NCBI GenBank assembly: GCA_023439545.1
Contig: JAEXNT010000061.1
Location: 1 to 6,525, forward strand
Length of the DNA stretch: 6,525 nucleotides
Reading direction: 5' to 3'
From: Bacillota bacterium
Lineage (GTDB): Bacteria > Bacillota > Clostridia > Acetivibrionales > DTU013
A program made the translations under genes and the position numbers. Below, one piece after another: positions 1 through 5,891 of the stretch. The notes below the pieces were generated by a model. It made no database searches. It saw only the letters and a program-made list of their open reading frames with translations, and was not told the origin of the DNA. The first letter of the stretch is position 1. Each line of letters begins with the position of its first letter.

Positions 1-1
1 G

Positions 2-655
2 ATCGCGGAAGGCTTGTCCTCGGACCCGCAGTACTTTTTCGTCAACCGCTTCCACATCGAAAGCAGAAAACTGTCAGACGGGCAATATGTCTCGATTCTG
101 CACCATGAGGCGCTGCATGCGTTCCAGTACAAATATTTCGAAAGACAGCTGAGTACGATGGAACCAGCCTGCGAAGAATCAGAAATAGAGCTGCTGCTTG
201 AAGAAGCCGACGGAGATCCCGCCATTTCATCACTCGAGAAAAAGCTGACCGCACTTTTATACTCTCTTGTAAATACTTCAGAAGAGAAGTCATTCCGGAG
301 TGCAGCGGAAGAATATCTGTCGTCAAGACAGGCCCTCATGGAGGCATATTCCGAAAAGTTCGGAAAGGAAAAAGCCGGTCTGATCGGCAGATACACGGAG
401 CGTACCGAAACAGTGGAAGGGACCGCCCGCTATGTTGAGTATAAAACCGCCGGGGTATTGATGGATGATAAACTGATGCAGCAATATTTGACAGGTTTGA
501 AGGAAAACGTGAAAGGAAAGGAGAAATATTACAGGAGCGGCATGGCGATATGTCTGCTGCTGGACAGATGTTATCAGGACTGGAAGCAGTATGTATTTAC
601 AGGCCCCGCGTCTCCTGCGGCACTTTTGGAAAAATCGGCGAAGGAGTTCAGATAA
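2..655 (+). CDS. Putative HExxH zinc metallopeptidase, 5' end missing
   Basis: The reading frame is open to the left edge, so the true start lies outside the window; TTG at 14 is only the first possible in-window start and has no ribosome binding site. The visible part is about 217 residues. It contains HEALH (bases 104-118), the HExxH zinc-binding and catalytic signature of zincin peptidases. About 100 residues further on is VEGTARYVEY (bases 413-442); its first Glu (codon 416-418) is a good candidate for the third zinc ligand, as in gluzincins. The segment between is Glu/Lys-rich and probably helical. No transmembrane segment is seen in the visible part; a signal peptide could lie upstream. 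The stop codon overlaps the next gene's start (TAATG), so it is probably translationally coupled to the response regulator. I do not recognise the exact family. Zinc peptidase is inferred from motifs only, and substrate and location are unknown. Confidence 0.75.
   Translation: MAEGLSSDPQYFFVNRFHIESRKLSDGQYVSILHHEALHAFQYKYFERQLSTMEPACEESEIELLLEEADGDPAISSLEKKLTALLYSLVNTSEEKSFRSAAEEYLSSRQALMEAYSEKFGKEKAGLIGRYTERTETVEGTARYVEYKTAGVLMDDKLMQQYLTGLKENVKGKEKYYRSGMAICLLLDRCYQDWKQYVFTGPASPAALLEKSAKEFR
641..646 (+). promoter_or_regulatory. Ribosome binding site fixing the response regulator start
   Basis: AAGGAG lies eight bases before the ATG at 655, inside the last codons of the upstream peptidase gene. 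The frame stays open upstream to an ATG at 550, but only the 655 start has this site and gives a protein beginning directly at the receiver domain. This settles the start and supports coupling to the upstream gene. Confidence 0.85.
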
Positions 656-1371
656 TGCAAGAAAAGCGTTATACCGTACTGGTGGCGGATGATGAAAAGG
701 AGATAGCCGAGATACTGAGGCTGTATCTTGAAAATATCGGGCTCGACGTTTTAGAAGCCGGAAACGGGGCCGAAGCCCTGAAAGCCGTCAAAAGCGATGA
801 AAACAGTATCGACATAGCAATCGTCGATATAATGATGCCTGAAATGGATGGCTATACTCTGGTCAAAAAAATAAGGGAGACACATAACATACCGGTCATA
901 ATTTTATCGGCCAGGACCGACGACAGCGGAAAGATACTGGGACTTGATCTTGGCGCGGACGATTACATAACAAAGCCCTTCAACCCGCTGGAGGTGGCTG
1001 CTCGTGTTCAGGCTCACCTTCGCAGGTTCTACAAGCTCAATGCGGCTGAAAGGCCGGAGGGAAACCGGATATCTGCAGGAGGGCTCACTTTGGACAAATC
1101 CAGCTGCACGCTTACCGCAGAGGGGCGTGAAATAGCGCTTACCGCTGTCGAATACAAGATATTGCAGCTGCTGATGGAGCATCCGGGCAGAGTTTTTACG
1201 AAGAGCCAGATATATGAACACGTTTGGGGAAACGGTTTCTACGAGAGTGATGATAATACCGTCATGGTCCACATAAGCAAATTGCGTGAGAAAATTGAAA
1301 AGGACCCCAGGGAGCCCGTTTATTTGAAAACGATCCGCGGTCTTGGCTACAGATTCGAAAAGAGGTTGTGA
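655..1371 (+). CDS. OmpR/PhoB-family response regulator
   Basis: This 238-residue cytoplasmic transcription factor has the normal length for the OmpR/PhoB family. The N-terminal receiver domain (about residues 5-122) has every expected active-site residue: the acidic pair D12/D13, phospho-acceptor D58 in IVDIMMPEMDG, S85 in ILSAR and K107 in TKPF. A linker (about 123-137) leads to a C-terminal winged-helix DNA-binding domain (about 138-238) with LTAVEYKILQLL, the recognition region around VMVHISKLREKIE and the terminal hairpin TIRGLGYRF. The adjacent histidine kinase, whose start codon lies three bases after this stop, is almost certainly the cognate partner. The ATG at 655 is chosen over an upstream in-frame ATG at 550 because of its AAGGAG site. 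DNA targets are unknown; autoregulation of this operon is common in the family but its promoter is outside the window. The family is certain, the specific role is not. Confidence 0.97.
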   Translation: MQEKRYTVLVADDEKEIAEILRLYLENIGLDVLEAGNGAEALKAVKSDENSIDIAIVDIMMPEMDGYTLVKKIRETHNIPVIILSARTDDSGKILGLDLGADDYITKPFNPLEVAARVQAHLRRFYKLNAAERPEGNRISAGGLTLDKSSCTLTAEGREIALTAVEYKILQLLMEHPGRVFTKSQIYEHVWGNGFYESDDNTVMVHISKLREKIEKDPREPVYLKTIRGLGYRFEKRL

Positions 1372-1374
1372 TAA

Positions 1375-2784
1375 ATGGCCGGAAGCAGTCTTCACCGTAC
1401 GCTGATCAAAAACTATGTCATATTTGTCCTTATCATGCTGGTTGTGGCATTTTTTACATTACTTGTCCTCGGGCTTATGATCGGTTCCACAATGAGCAGG
1501 GAGGGAATGCCTGAAATATCCGCAAACGATGTGGCGCGTCCCGATTATGAGAATGCGGACATTTCCGACATCGCACTGACGGGCGGATGGATAGAGGTCC
1601 TGGACGAGGAAAACGGGGTTATCTTTACTAAAGGCGATAAAAAAACCGACTCTTACAAGTACAGCCCGGACCGGCTGTATCAGCTGCTCAGCTACAACGG
1701 CAGCGGCCAGGATTATGTCTGTACCGCTAAGGGAATAACTGCGGACGGAGGCCGCCATTATACCTTTCTGGTGTTTATCCCCTCGGATAAGGCCGATCTG
1801 CAGCTCAACCTCATAAACGCGCCTTTGCCGGTCTCAAGGAAGTTTATCTCGATACTGGTTGCGTCACTGGCGATTTTTCTTAGCGTGTTTGCGCTGAACA
1901 TCTTCTTATTCAGCAAATGGACGGCTGGTAAGATCGGCATGCCGCTTTCCAATATAACCGGCGCGATACGGAGGATGAGCGGCGGCAATTTGGACGTGCG
2001 GATGGATTTCAAGGCGGAGAACGAATTCCTGCAGATCCGGGATGCTTTCAACGACATGGCGTCCAGACTAGAGGCTTCGCAGACTGAAAAAAGCAGGCTC
2101 GAGGAGGCCAGAAACAGGATGTTCGTAGATATTTCACACGACCTGAAAACGCCTGTCACTGTTATAAGCGGATACAGCAAAGCGCTGTCCGAACACATGG
2201 TAACCAATGAACAGCAGAAACAGCGGTATATCGAAACCATTTACAACAAATCGATGAGGGTATCAGAGCTTATAGACGACTTGTTCGAGCTTTCCAGGCT
2301 TGAAAGCGGAAAACCGGAATTGAAGCTTGAAACGACGGACATGACCGAGTTCATAAAAGGCATGGCAGCCGAGTATTACGAGCAGTTTGAGGAGAAAAGC
2401 CTGCAGCTTGACCTTGACATACCTGACCGTAAGATATTGAGCCGGATCGACAGGAAACAGCTCGCCAGAGCTATTTCCAATCTGCTTGTAAATGCCATCA
2501 GGTACAACCCTCCCGGGACTGCCATCAGGATAGGGCTTGCCGCAACTGCTTCACTACTGACGGTCGAAATATCAGATAGCGGCGCAGGCATTCCCGAAAA
2601 CTTGAGGGATACTATTTTCGAGCCATTTGTCAGGGGCGATTACTCGAGGCACAGCGACGGAGGGACAGGGCTCGGTCTTGCCATTGCCAGAAGCATAGCT
2701 GTCAGTCACGGCGGATCTCTCAGGCTTTTTCCCGGGACAGGCATGTACAAGACCTCATTTGCTCTTGAACTTCCAATCAGATAA
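1375..2784 (+). CDS. HAMP-containing sensor histidine kinase
   Basis: This 469-residue membrane kinase pairs with the response regulator just upstream. The order is: a short cytoplasmic N-terminus, TM1 (about 14-38), a small extracytoplasmic domain (about 39-155), TM2 (about 157-180), HAMP (about 180-235, with P190 and E217), HisKA, then HATPase_c. The H-box is DISHDLKTP with phospho-acceptor H255. The ATP-binding domain shows the N-box around N373 (NLLVNAIRYNPP), the G1 box DSGAGIP (D401, G403, G405), the F-box FEPFVRGD (415-422) and the G2 box GGTGLGLA (429-436), so it should be catalytically competent. The extracytoplasmic segment of about 115 residues resembles no sensor domain I can name, so the ligand is unknown. 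AGAGG about nine bases before the ATG serves as ribosome binding site. HDLKTP-type H-boxes occur in VanS-like and BaeS-like kinases, but that is too weak to assign a signal. Confidence 0.97.
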   Translation: MAGSSLHRTLIKNYVIFVLIMLVVAFFTLLVLGLMIGSTMSREGMPEISANDVARPDYENADISDIALTGGWIEVLDEENGVIFTKGDKKTDSYKYSPDRLYQLLSYNGSGQDYVCTAKGITADGGRHYTFLVFIPSDKADLQLNLINAPLPVSRKFISILVASLAIFLSVFALNIFLFSKWTAGKIGMPLSNITGAIRRMSGGNLDVRMDFKAENEFLQIRDAFNDMASRLEASQTEKSRLEEARNRMFVDISHDLKTPVTVISGYSKALSEHMVTNEQQKQRYIETIYNKSMRVSELIDDLFELSRLESGKPELKLETTDMTEFIKGMAAEYYEQFEEKSLQLDLDIPDRKILSRIDRKQLARAISNLLVNAIRYNPPGTAIRIGLAATASLLTVEISDSGAGIPENLRDTIFEPFVRGDYSRHSDGGTGLGLAIARSIAVSHGGSLRLFPGTGMYKTSFALELPIR

Positions 2785-2917
2785 AGCTTATGTAATCCGC
2801 TCAAACAAACGGAGGATCATTTCACAAGGGTGTATACGTAGAAATTTAATGGAACATTTCGTGATATTTTTCGTCTGCATATATTGGAAAGAGTTGTAAT
2901 AGAAAGGGTTCTTCTGA

Positions 2918-3328
2918 ATGAAAAAGAAAGTCATATTAGTTATTGTTATAGTTTTTTTATTGGCTTGCTGCTTTATAACAGGCAAAGAGCTGATTGGCGT
3001 AAAACCTTTTAAGTATTTATCCCGGAATGATATATCCGCGGTTACAGTAAAATTGGTTCCTCCCAATATTACGTCTGCAGTAAATAATGATGAAGTAAAT
3101 GAGTTGGTAGAAATATTAAATCGAGTAGTAACCTACCGGAAAGATAACTCGTTTACTAAATATTCGGGACAAATGGTGGCTTTTACTATTATAAAGACAG
3201 ATGGCTCTCAGTTGACTGTGAATGCATACTACCCTTTCATTATCATAAATGGTACCGGTTATAAAACAAAATACGAGCCATGTGAACAATTGAACAGATT
3301 TGCGAACAACCTGGAATCGAATAAATAA
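2918..3328 (+). CDS. Small A+T-rich probable lipoprotein of unknown function
   Basis: This predicted 136-residue protein begins with MKKK and a hydrophobic stretch (residues 5-20) ending in LLAC at 14-17. That fits a lipoprotein signal with C17 as lipidation site, although Leu at -2 is not ideal, so a plain membrane anchor is the alternative. The mature part looks like a compact beta-rich exported domain, with VTVKLVPPNIT (about 42-52), YSGQMVAFTI, an alternating hydrophobic strand in LTVNAYYPFIIING, and a distinctive YKTKYEPCEQLNRFANNL near the C-terminus. I have an unverified impression that similar hypothetical proteins occur in gut Clostridia; I know of no function. The start is supported by AGAAAGGG nine bases upstream. 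Codon use is visibly richer in A/T than in the flanking genes, suggesting different ancestry or weak selection. The 133-bp gap after the kinase hints at its own transcription: TATATT at 2880-2885 could be a -10, but there is no good -35. A terminator-like hairpin follows 20 bases after the stop. Confidence 0.75.
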   Translation: MKKKVILVIVIVFLLACCFITGKELIGVKPFKYLSRNDISAVTVKLVPPNITSAVNNDEVNELVEILNRVVTYRKDNSFTKYSGQMVAFTIIKTDGSQLTVNAYYPFIIINGTGYKTKYEPCEQLNRFANNLESNK

Positions 3329-3348
3329 GGTTTATAAAGTTCAAATTG

Positions 3349-3388
3349 TCAGGCAGGCTGAATCACTCTAATAATTCGGCCTGCCTGA
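3349..3388 (+). terminator. Probable terminator hairpin after the small lipoprotein gene
   Basis: A perfect 10-bp inverted repeat (TCAGGCAGGC at 3349-3358 and GCCTGCCTGA at 3379-3388) extends inward by one G-T wobble and four further pairs. This gives a 15-bp stem (3349-3363 with 3374-3388) and a 10-nt loop. It lies 20 bases after the lipoprotein stop and well upstream of the pta promoter, where a terminator is expected. A T-tract does not follow at once. The first T-rich run is at 3413-3424, after a weaker 5-bp stem (ATCTC 3396-3400 with GAGAT 3409-3413). Termination may use the second hairpin, or the large stem may mainly protect the mRNA 3' end. Confidence 0.7.
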
Positions 3389-3439
3389 ACTTCCCATCTC
3401 TCTGCTTCGAGATTTTTCGTTTTTCATCAGATTTGCTTA

Positions 3440-3453
3440 TGTAAACGTTTTTA
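3440..3453 (+). promoter_or_regulatory. Candidate cre (CcpA-binding) site upstream of pta
   Basis: TGTAAACGTTTTTA matches the degenerate catabolite-responsive element TGWAANCGNTNWCA at 13 of 14 positions, the mismatch being T for C at position 13. Its centre is about 53-54 bp upstream of the predicted pta transcription start (about 3500), so it lies outside the core promoter. That is an activating rather than a blocking position. In Bacillus subtilis, CcpA activates ackA and pta through upstream cre sites at roughly this distance (from memory). The match and position are seen in the sequence; CcpA control is inference. Confidence 0.65.
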
Positions 3454-3464
3454 TTAATCAAATC

Positions 3465-3489
3465 TTGTATACAATAAACGTTTTGTATA
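3465..3489 (+). promoter_or_regulatory. Operator-like palindromes inside the pta core promoter
   Basis: TTGTATACAA (3465-3474) is a perfect 10-bp palindrome coinciding with the -35. It fits the GT-N-AC pattern of GntR-superfamily operators; the B. subtilis GntR operator has the same TTGTATACAA core (from memory). The half TTGTATA recurs at 3483-3489, so TATACAA (3468-3474) and TTGTATA (3483-3489) also form a 22-bp dyad over the -35/-10 spacer. Between them sits AAACGTTT (3476-3483). A protein bound here would block RNA polymerase. The regulator's identity is unknown and no GntR gene is in the window. Confidence 0.4.
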
Positions 3490-3493
3490 TAAT
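3465..3493 (+). promoter_or_regulatory. Predicted sigma-A promoter of pta-ackA
   Basis: TATAAT at 3488-3493 is a perfect -10 hexamer. Exactly 17 bases upstream is TTGTAT (3465-3470), a -35 that keeps the key TTG but is otherwise non-consensus. The bases before it (3448-3462) are A/T-rich, like an UP element. Transcription would start near 3500, leaving a leader of about 120 nt before pta. The weak -35 behind a strong -10 suits a promoter that depends on an activator such as CcpA at the adjacent cre. Confidence 0.75.
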
Positions 3494-3508
3494 AGTGATG
3501 CTGACAAA

Positions 3509-3523
3509 AGCTTGGTACAAGCT
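3509..3523 (+). other. Hairpin near the 5' end of the pta leader
   Basis: AGCTTG (3509-3514) and CAAGCT (3518-3523) are perfect inverted repeats around a 3-nt GTA loop, starting about 10 nt from the predicted transcript 5' end. CTAATATTAG, a perfect 10-bp palindrome, follows directly at 3522-3531. The hairpin could be a 5' mRNA-stabilising stem or the DNA a downstream operator. I see no match to a known riboswitch class, and the rest of the leader (3532-3605) is A-rich and looks unstructured. Confidence 0.4.
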
Positions 3524-3619
3524 AATATTAGGACCTGGTAATAATTAAAAAACATTATAAATAATAAAAATGGGGCAGATTAATGATGTCAACCATTCAA
3601 ATCTGAAAGGGGTCTTATA

Positions 3620-4624
3620 ATGAAATTTCTCGAACAAATAAGCGAACGCGCAAAGAAGGACATCAAAACCATCGTATTGCCTGAGAGCTCTGATATCAGG
3701 ACTATAAAGGCAGCCGCCTTGGCGCAGGAAAGAGGCATTGCCAAAATAGTTCTCGTAGGCAAGGAGAAAGAAATAAAGAAATTGGCCGGAGACTTGGATA
3801 TATCCAAAGCGATGATAGTCGATCCGGAAACCTCGCCGGATTTTGAAAAATATGCGGATGCATTCTATGAACTGAGAAAAGCAAAGGGCATGACCCCTGA
3901 AAAAGCGCGCGAAACCATTAAGGACGAGCTTTATTGGGGCGTCATGATGGTCAAGATGGGCGCTGCAGACGGTATGGTTTCCGGCGCTATACATTCCACG
4001 GCCGATACGCTCAGACCGGCACTTCAGATACTGAAAACAGCTCCCGGCACAAAGATCGTTTCAGCCTTCTTCGTAATGGTAGTGCCGGACTGTGAATACG
4101 GCAGCAATGGCGCATTTATATACGGCGACAGCGGTCTGGTTGAAAATCCGAATGCCGACGAGCTTTCTGAAATTGCCATCGCATCGGCGAAGAGCTTCAA
4201 GAACCTGGTCCAGGACGACCCGGTGGTAGCAATGCTTTCATATTCGACTTACGGAAGTGCAAAGAGCGAGCTTACACAGAAAGTTATCGATGCGACGAAG
4301 CTCGCGAAGGAAAAAGCTCCCGAGCTGCTCCTGGATGGTGAACTGCAGGCAGACGCTGCACTTGTTCCGTCGGTAGGAGCTTCCAAGGCTAAGGGAAGCC
4401 CCGTGGCAGGAAAAGCCAACGTACTTGTATTCCCCGATCTGAACTGCGGCAACATAGCATACAAGCTTACACAGAGGCTTGCGAAGGCTGAAGCGTACGG
4501 ACCAATCACCCAGGGCCTCGCAAGACCCGTAAACGATCTCTCGAGAGGCTGCGCCGCCGAAGATATCGTAGGCGTCGTCGCCATTACTGCAGTCCAGGCG
4601 CAGATGTATTCGCAGAACAAATAA
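3620..4624 (+). CDS. pta: Phosphate acetyltransferase
   Basis: This enzyme interconverts acetyl-CoA plus phosphate with acetyl phosphate plus CoA in the cytoplasm, the first step of acetate overflow and fermentation. At 334 residues it is the short single-domain form typical of Firmicutes, without the N-terminal DRTGG/P-loop regions of enterobacterial Pta. Family blocks are clear: DGMVSGAIHSTADTLRPALQ (117-136), ANVLVFPDLNCGNIAYKLTQ (266-285) and GPITQGLARPVNDLSRGC (294-311). By alignment with the Methanosarcina thermophila enzyme, S308, R309, D315, R86 and R132 correspond to its Ser309, Arg310, Asp316, Arg87 and Arg133, so catalytic and CoA-binding residues are all present. The ATG has AAAGGGG seven bases upstream. 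It is first in an operon with ackA, 14 bases downstream, behind a promoter with a cre-like site. Acetyl phosphate can also donate phosphate to response regulators. Confidence 0.97.
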   Translation: MKFLEQISERAKKDIKTIVLPESSDIRTIKAAALAQERGIAKIVLVGKEKEIKKLAGDLDISKAMIVDPETSPDFEKYADAFYELRKAKGMTPEKARETIKDELYWGVMMVKMGAADGMVSGAIHSTADTLRPALQILKTAPGTKIVSAFFVMVVPDCEYGSNGAFIYGDSGLVENPNADELSEIAIASAKSFKNLVQDDPVVAMLSYSTYGSAKSELTQKVIDATKLAKEKAPELLLDGELQADAALVPSVGASKAKGSPVAGKANVLVFPDLNCGNIAYKLTQRLAKAEAYGPITQGLARPVNDLSRGCAAEDIVGVVAITAVQAQMYSQNK

Positions 4625-4629
4625 AGGAG
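4623..4629 (+). promoter_or_regulatory. ackA ribosome binding site overlapping the pta stop
   Basis: AAAGGAG starts within the TAA stop of pta and ends nine bases before the ackA ATG. Ribosomes finishing pta would terminate on this site, which supports coupled, balanced translation of the two enzymes. Confidence 0.8.
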
Positions 4630-4638
4630 CAGATTATA

Positions 4639-5838
4639 ATGAAAAAGATTCTGATAATCAATACGGGCAGTTCTTCACTCAAATATCAGCTTATTGATAT
4701 GAAAAACGAGGCGGTGCTTGCCAAAGGACTTTGTGACAGGATTGGCATCGACAATTCGTATATAAAACATACAAAGTCCGGCAGTGATTCGGTTGTCATA
4801 GATATCGACATGACCAACCACAAGGCAGCGATCAAGGAAGTAATAAAGGTTCTGACAGATCCGAAGAGCGGCGTTATATCGGATATGTCCGAAATATCGG
4901 CTGTAGGACACCGCGTGGTACATGGCGGCGAGAAATTCCATGACTCGGTGATCATAGACGAGAAGGTAATGAAGGCGATTCAGGACTGCGTAGATATAGC
5001 TCCTCTCCACAATCCACCGAATATAACCGGTATCGAGGCCTGCCGTCAAATAATGCCGAAGACGCCGATGGTTGCCGTATTCGATACAGCCTTTCATCAG
5101 ACAATGCCAAAGTATGCATATATCTATGCGCTGCCTTATGAGATTTACGAAAAGCACGGGGTTAGAAAATACGGCTTCCATGGAACCTCTCACAAATATG
5201 TGGCACAAAGGGCTGCAGCACTTCTCGGCAAGCCGGTCGAGAAGCTGAAACTCATTTCCTGCCATCTCGGAAACGGTGCGAGCATCTGCGCGGTCGAATT
5301 CGGCAAATCGGTCGAGACGAGCATGGGCTACACTCCGCTGGACGGGCTGGCAATGGGCACAAGGTGCGGTACCTTGGATCCGGCGGTAGTCAAGTTCCTG
5401 ATGGAAAACGAGAAAATGAGCCCCAAGGAAATAGACGAGTATCTCAACAAGAAATCCGGCGTGCTTGGCATATCGGGCGTCAGCAGCGATTTCAGGGATC
5501 TGGATGCGGCTGTTGAAGAAGGAAATGAAAGAGCAAAGCTTGCTTTGGATATTTTCTGTTACAGAGTCAAAAAATATATAGGAGAATATGCTGCCGTCAT
5601 GAATGGCGTCGATGCAGTCATATTCACCGCGGGCATAGGCGAAAACAATCCTTATGTAAGAGCGGAAGCCACTAAGGGTTTGGATTATCTCGGAGTGAAG
5701 ATAGATCTTGAAAAGAACAAGGTCAGGGGCGCTGAAACCGATGTAAGTGCGGCGGACGCCAGGGTCAGGACGCTTGTCATCCCGACAAACGAAGAGCTTG
5801 CCATCGCAAGGGAGACGCTTAGGCTTACGGAGAAATAA
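4639..5838 (+). CDS. ackA: Acetate kinase
   Basis: This enzyme transfers phosphate between acetyl phosphate and ADP, giving acetate and ATP, and completes the Pta-AckA substrate-level phosphorylation route in the cytoplasm. At 399 residues it is full length for the ASKHA-fold acetokinase family. Motifs in order are NTGSSSLKY (8-16), GHRVVHGG (90-97), VFDTAFHQTMP (147-157), YGFHGTSH (178-185), SCHLGNGAS (207-215), MGYTPLDGLAMGTRCGTLDP (229-248), FTAGIGENN (329-337) and IPTNEE (381-386). Residues matching the catalytic set of the M. thermophila enzyme, shifted by one, are all present: N8, R92, D149, H181, R242 and E385. It sits 14 bases after pta with a Shine-Dalgarno overlapping the pta stop. 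No terminator is visible after it, and the next promoter begins seven bases after its stop, so some transcripts probably continue into the next genes. Confidence 0.98.
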   Translation: MKKILIINTGSSSLKYQLIDMKNEAVLAKGLCDRIGIDNSYIKHTKSGSDSVVIDIDMTNHKAAIKEVIKVLTDPKSGVISDMSEISAVGHRVVHGGEKFHDSVIIDEKVMKAIQDCVDIAPLHNPPNITGIEACRQIMPKTPMVAVFDTAFHQTMPKYAYIYALPYEIYEKHGVRKYGFHGTSHKYVAQRAAALLGKPVEKLKLISCHLGNGASICAVEFGKSVETSMGYTPLDGLAMGTRCGTLDPAVVKFLMENEKMSPKEIDEYLNKKSGVLGISGVSSDFRDLDAAVEEGNERAKLALDIFCYRVKKYIGEYAAVMNGVDAVIFTAGIGENNPYVRAEATKGLDYLGVKIDLEKNKVRGAETDVSAADARVRTLVIPTNEELAIARETLRLTEK

Positions 5839-5844
5839 ATTGCC

Positions 5845-5873
5845 TTGACATTACTGGCATTAGTTAGTATAAT
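5845..5873 (+). promoter_or_regulatory. Perfect consensus sigma-A promoter for yceD-rpmF
   Basis: TTGACA (5845-5850) and TATAAT (5868-5873) match both sigma-A hexamers exactly and are separated by the optimal 17 bases. Transcription would start near 5880, giving a leader of about 26 nt before the ATG at 5906. A strong constitutive promoter suits a ribosomal protein operon. It begins only seven bases after the ackA stop codon. Confidence 0.9.
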
Positions 5874-5891
5874 ATCTTTTGTCGCGTATTT

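Noticed and set aside
550..654. Upstream extension of the response regulator to ATG 550
   Set aside because: The extra 35 residues overlap the peptidase gene in another frame, do not resemble receiver sequence and lack a ribosome binding site, whereas ATG 655 has AAGGAG at good spacing.
904..1395. Minus-strand open frame of 163 codons
   Set aside because: It lies wholly opposite the response regulator gene and its start, has no ribosome binding site and shows no recognisable domain; it is a shadow of the sense gene.
1758..2240. Minus-strand open frame of 160 codons
   Set aside because: It is antisense to the histidine kinase, with Ser/Leu-rich composition typical of a reverse-frame shadow and no supporting start signals.
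2795..2817. Possible terminator after the histidine kinase (ATCCG...CGGAGGAT)
   Set aside because: Only four or five pairs form around a 10-nt loop and no T-tract follows.
2858..2885. Possible promoter for the lipoprotein gene (TTCGTG-16-TATATT)
   Set aside because: The -10 is acceptable but the -35 matches poorly, so it is mentioned only as a possibility in the gene entry.
2849..2899. Sixteen-codon open frame (MEHFVIFFVC...) between the kinase and lipoprotein genes
   Set aside because: It has no ribosome binding site, is short and A/T-rich, and is expected by chance.
2788..3066. Minus-strand open frame of 92 codons over the lipoprotein start and upstream gap
   Set aside because: It overlaps the well-supported sense gene with its own ribosome binding site, and the low-complexity translation resembles no family.
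3433..3458. Alternative pta promoter TTGCTT...TATTAA
   Set aside because: The spacer is only about 13 bases, and it overlaps the cre; the TTGTAT-17-TATAAT pair is far better.
3500..3619. Riboswitch or T-box in the pta leader
   Set aside because: The leader is short and A-rich, and I see no conserved class motif, no antiterminator/terminator pair and no T-box sequence.
4675..5265. Minus-strand open frame of 196 codons inside ackA
   Set aside because: It is antisense to a fully conserved acetate kinase; its His/Tyr/Arg-rich translation is expected from the reverse complement and no domain is seen.
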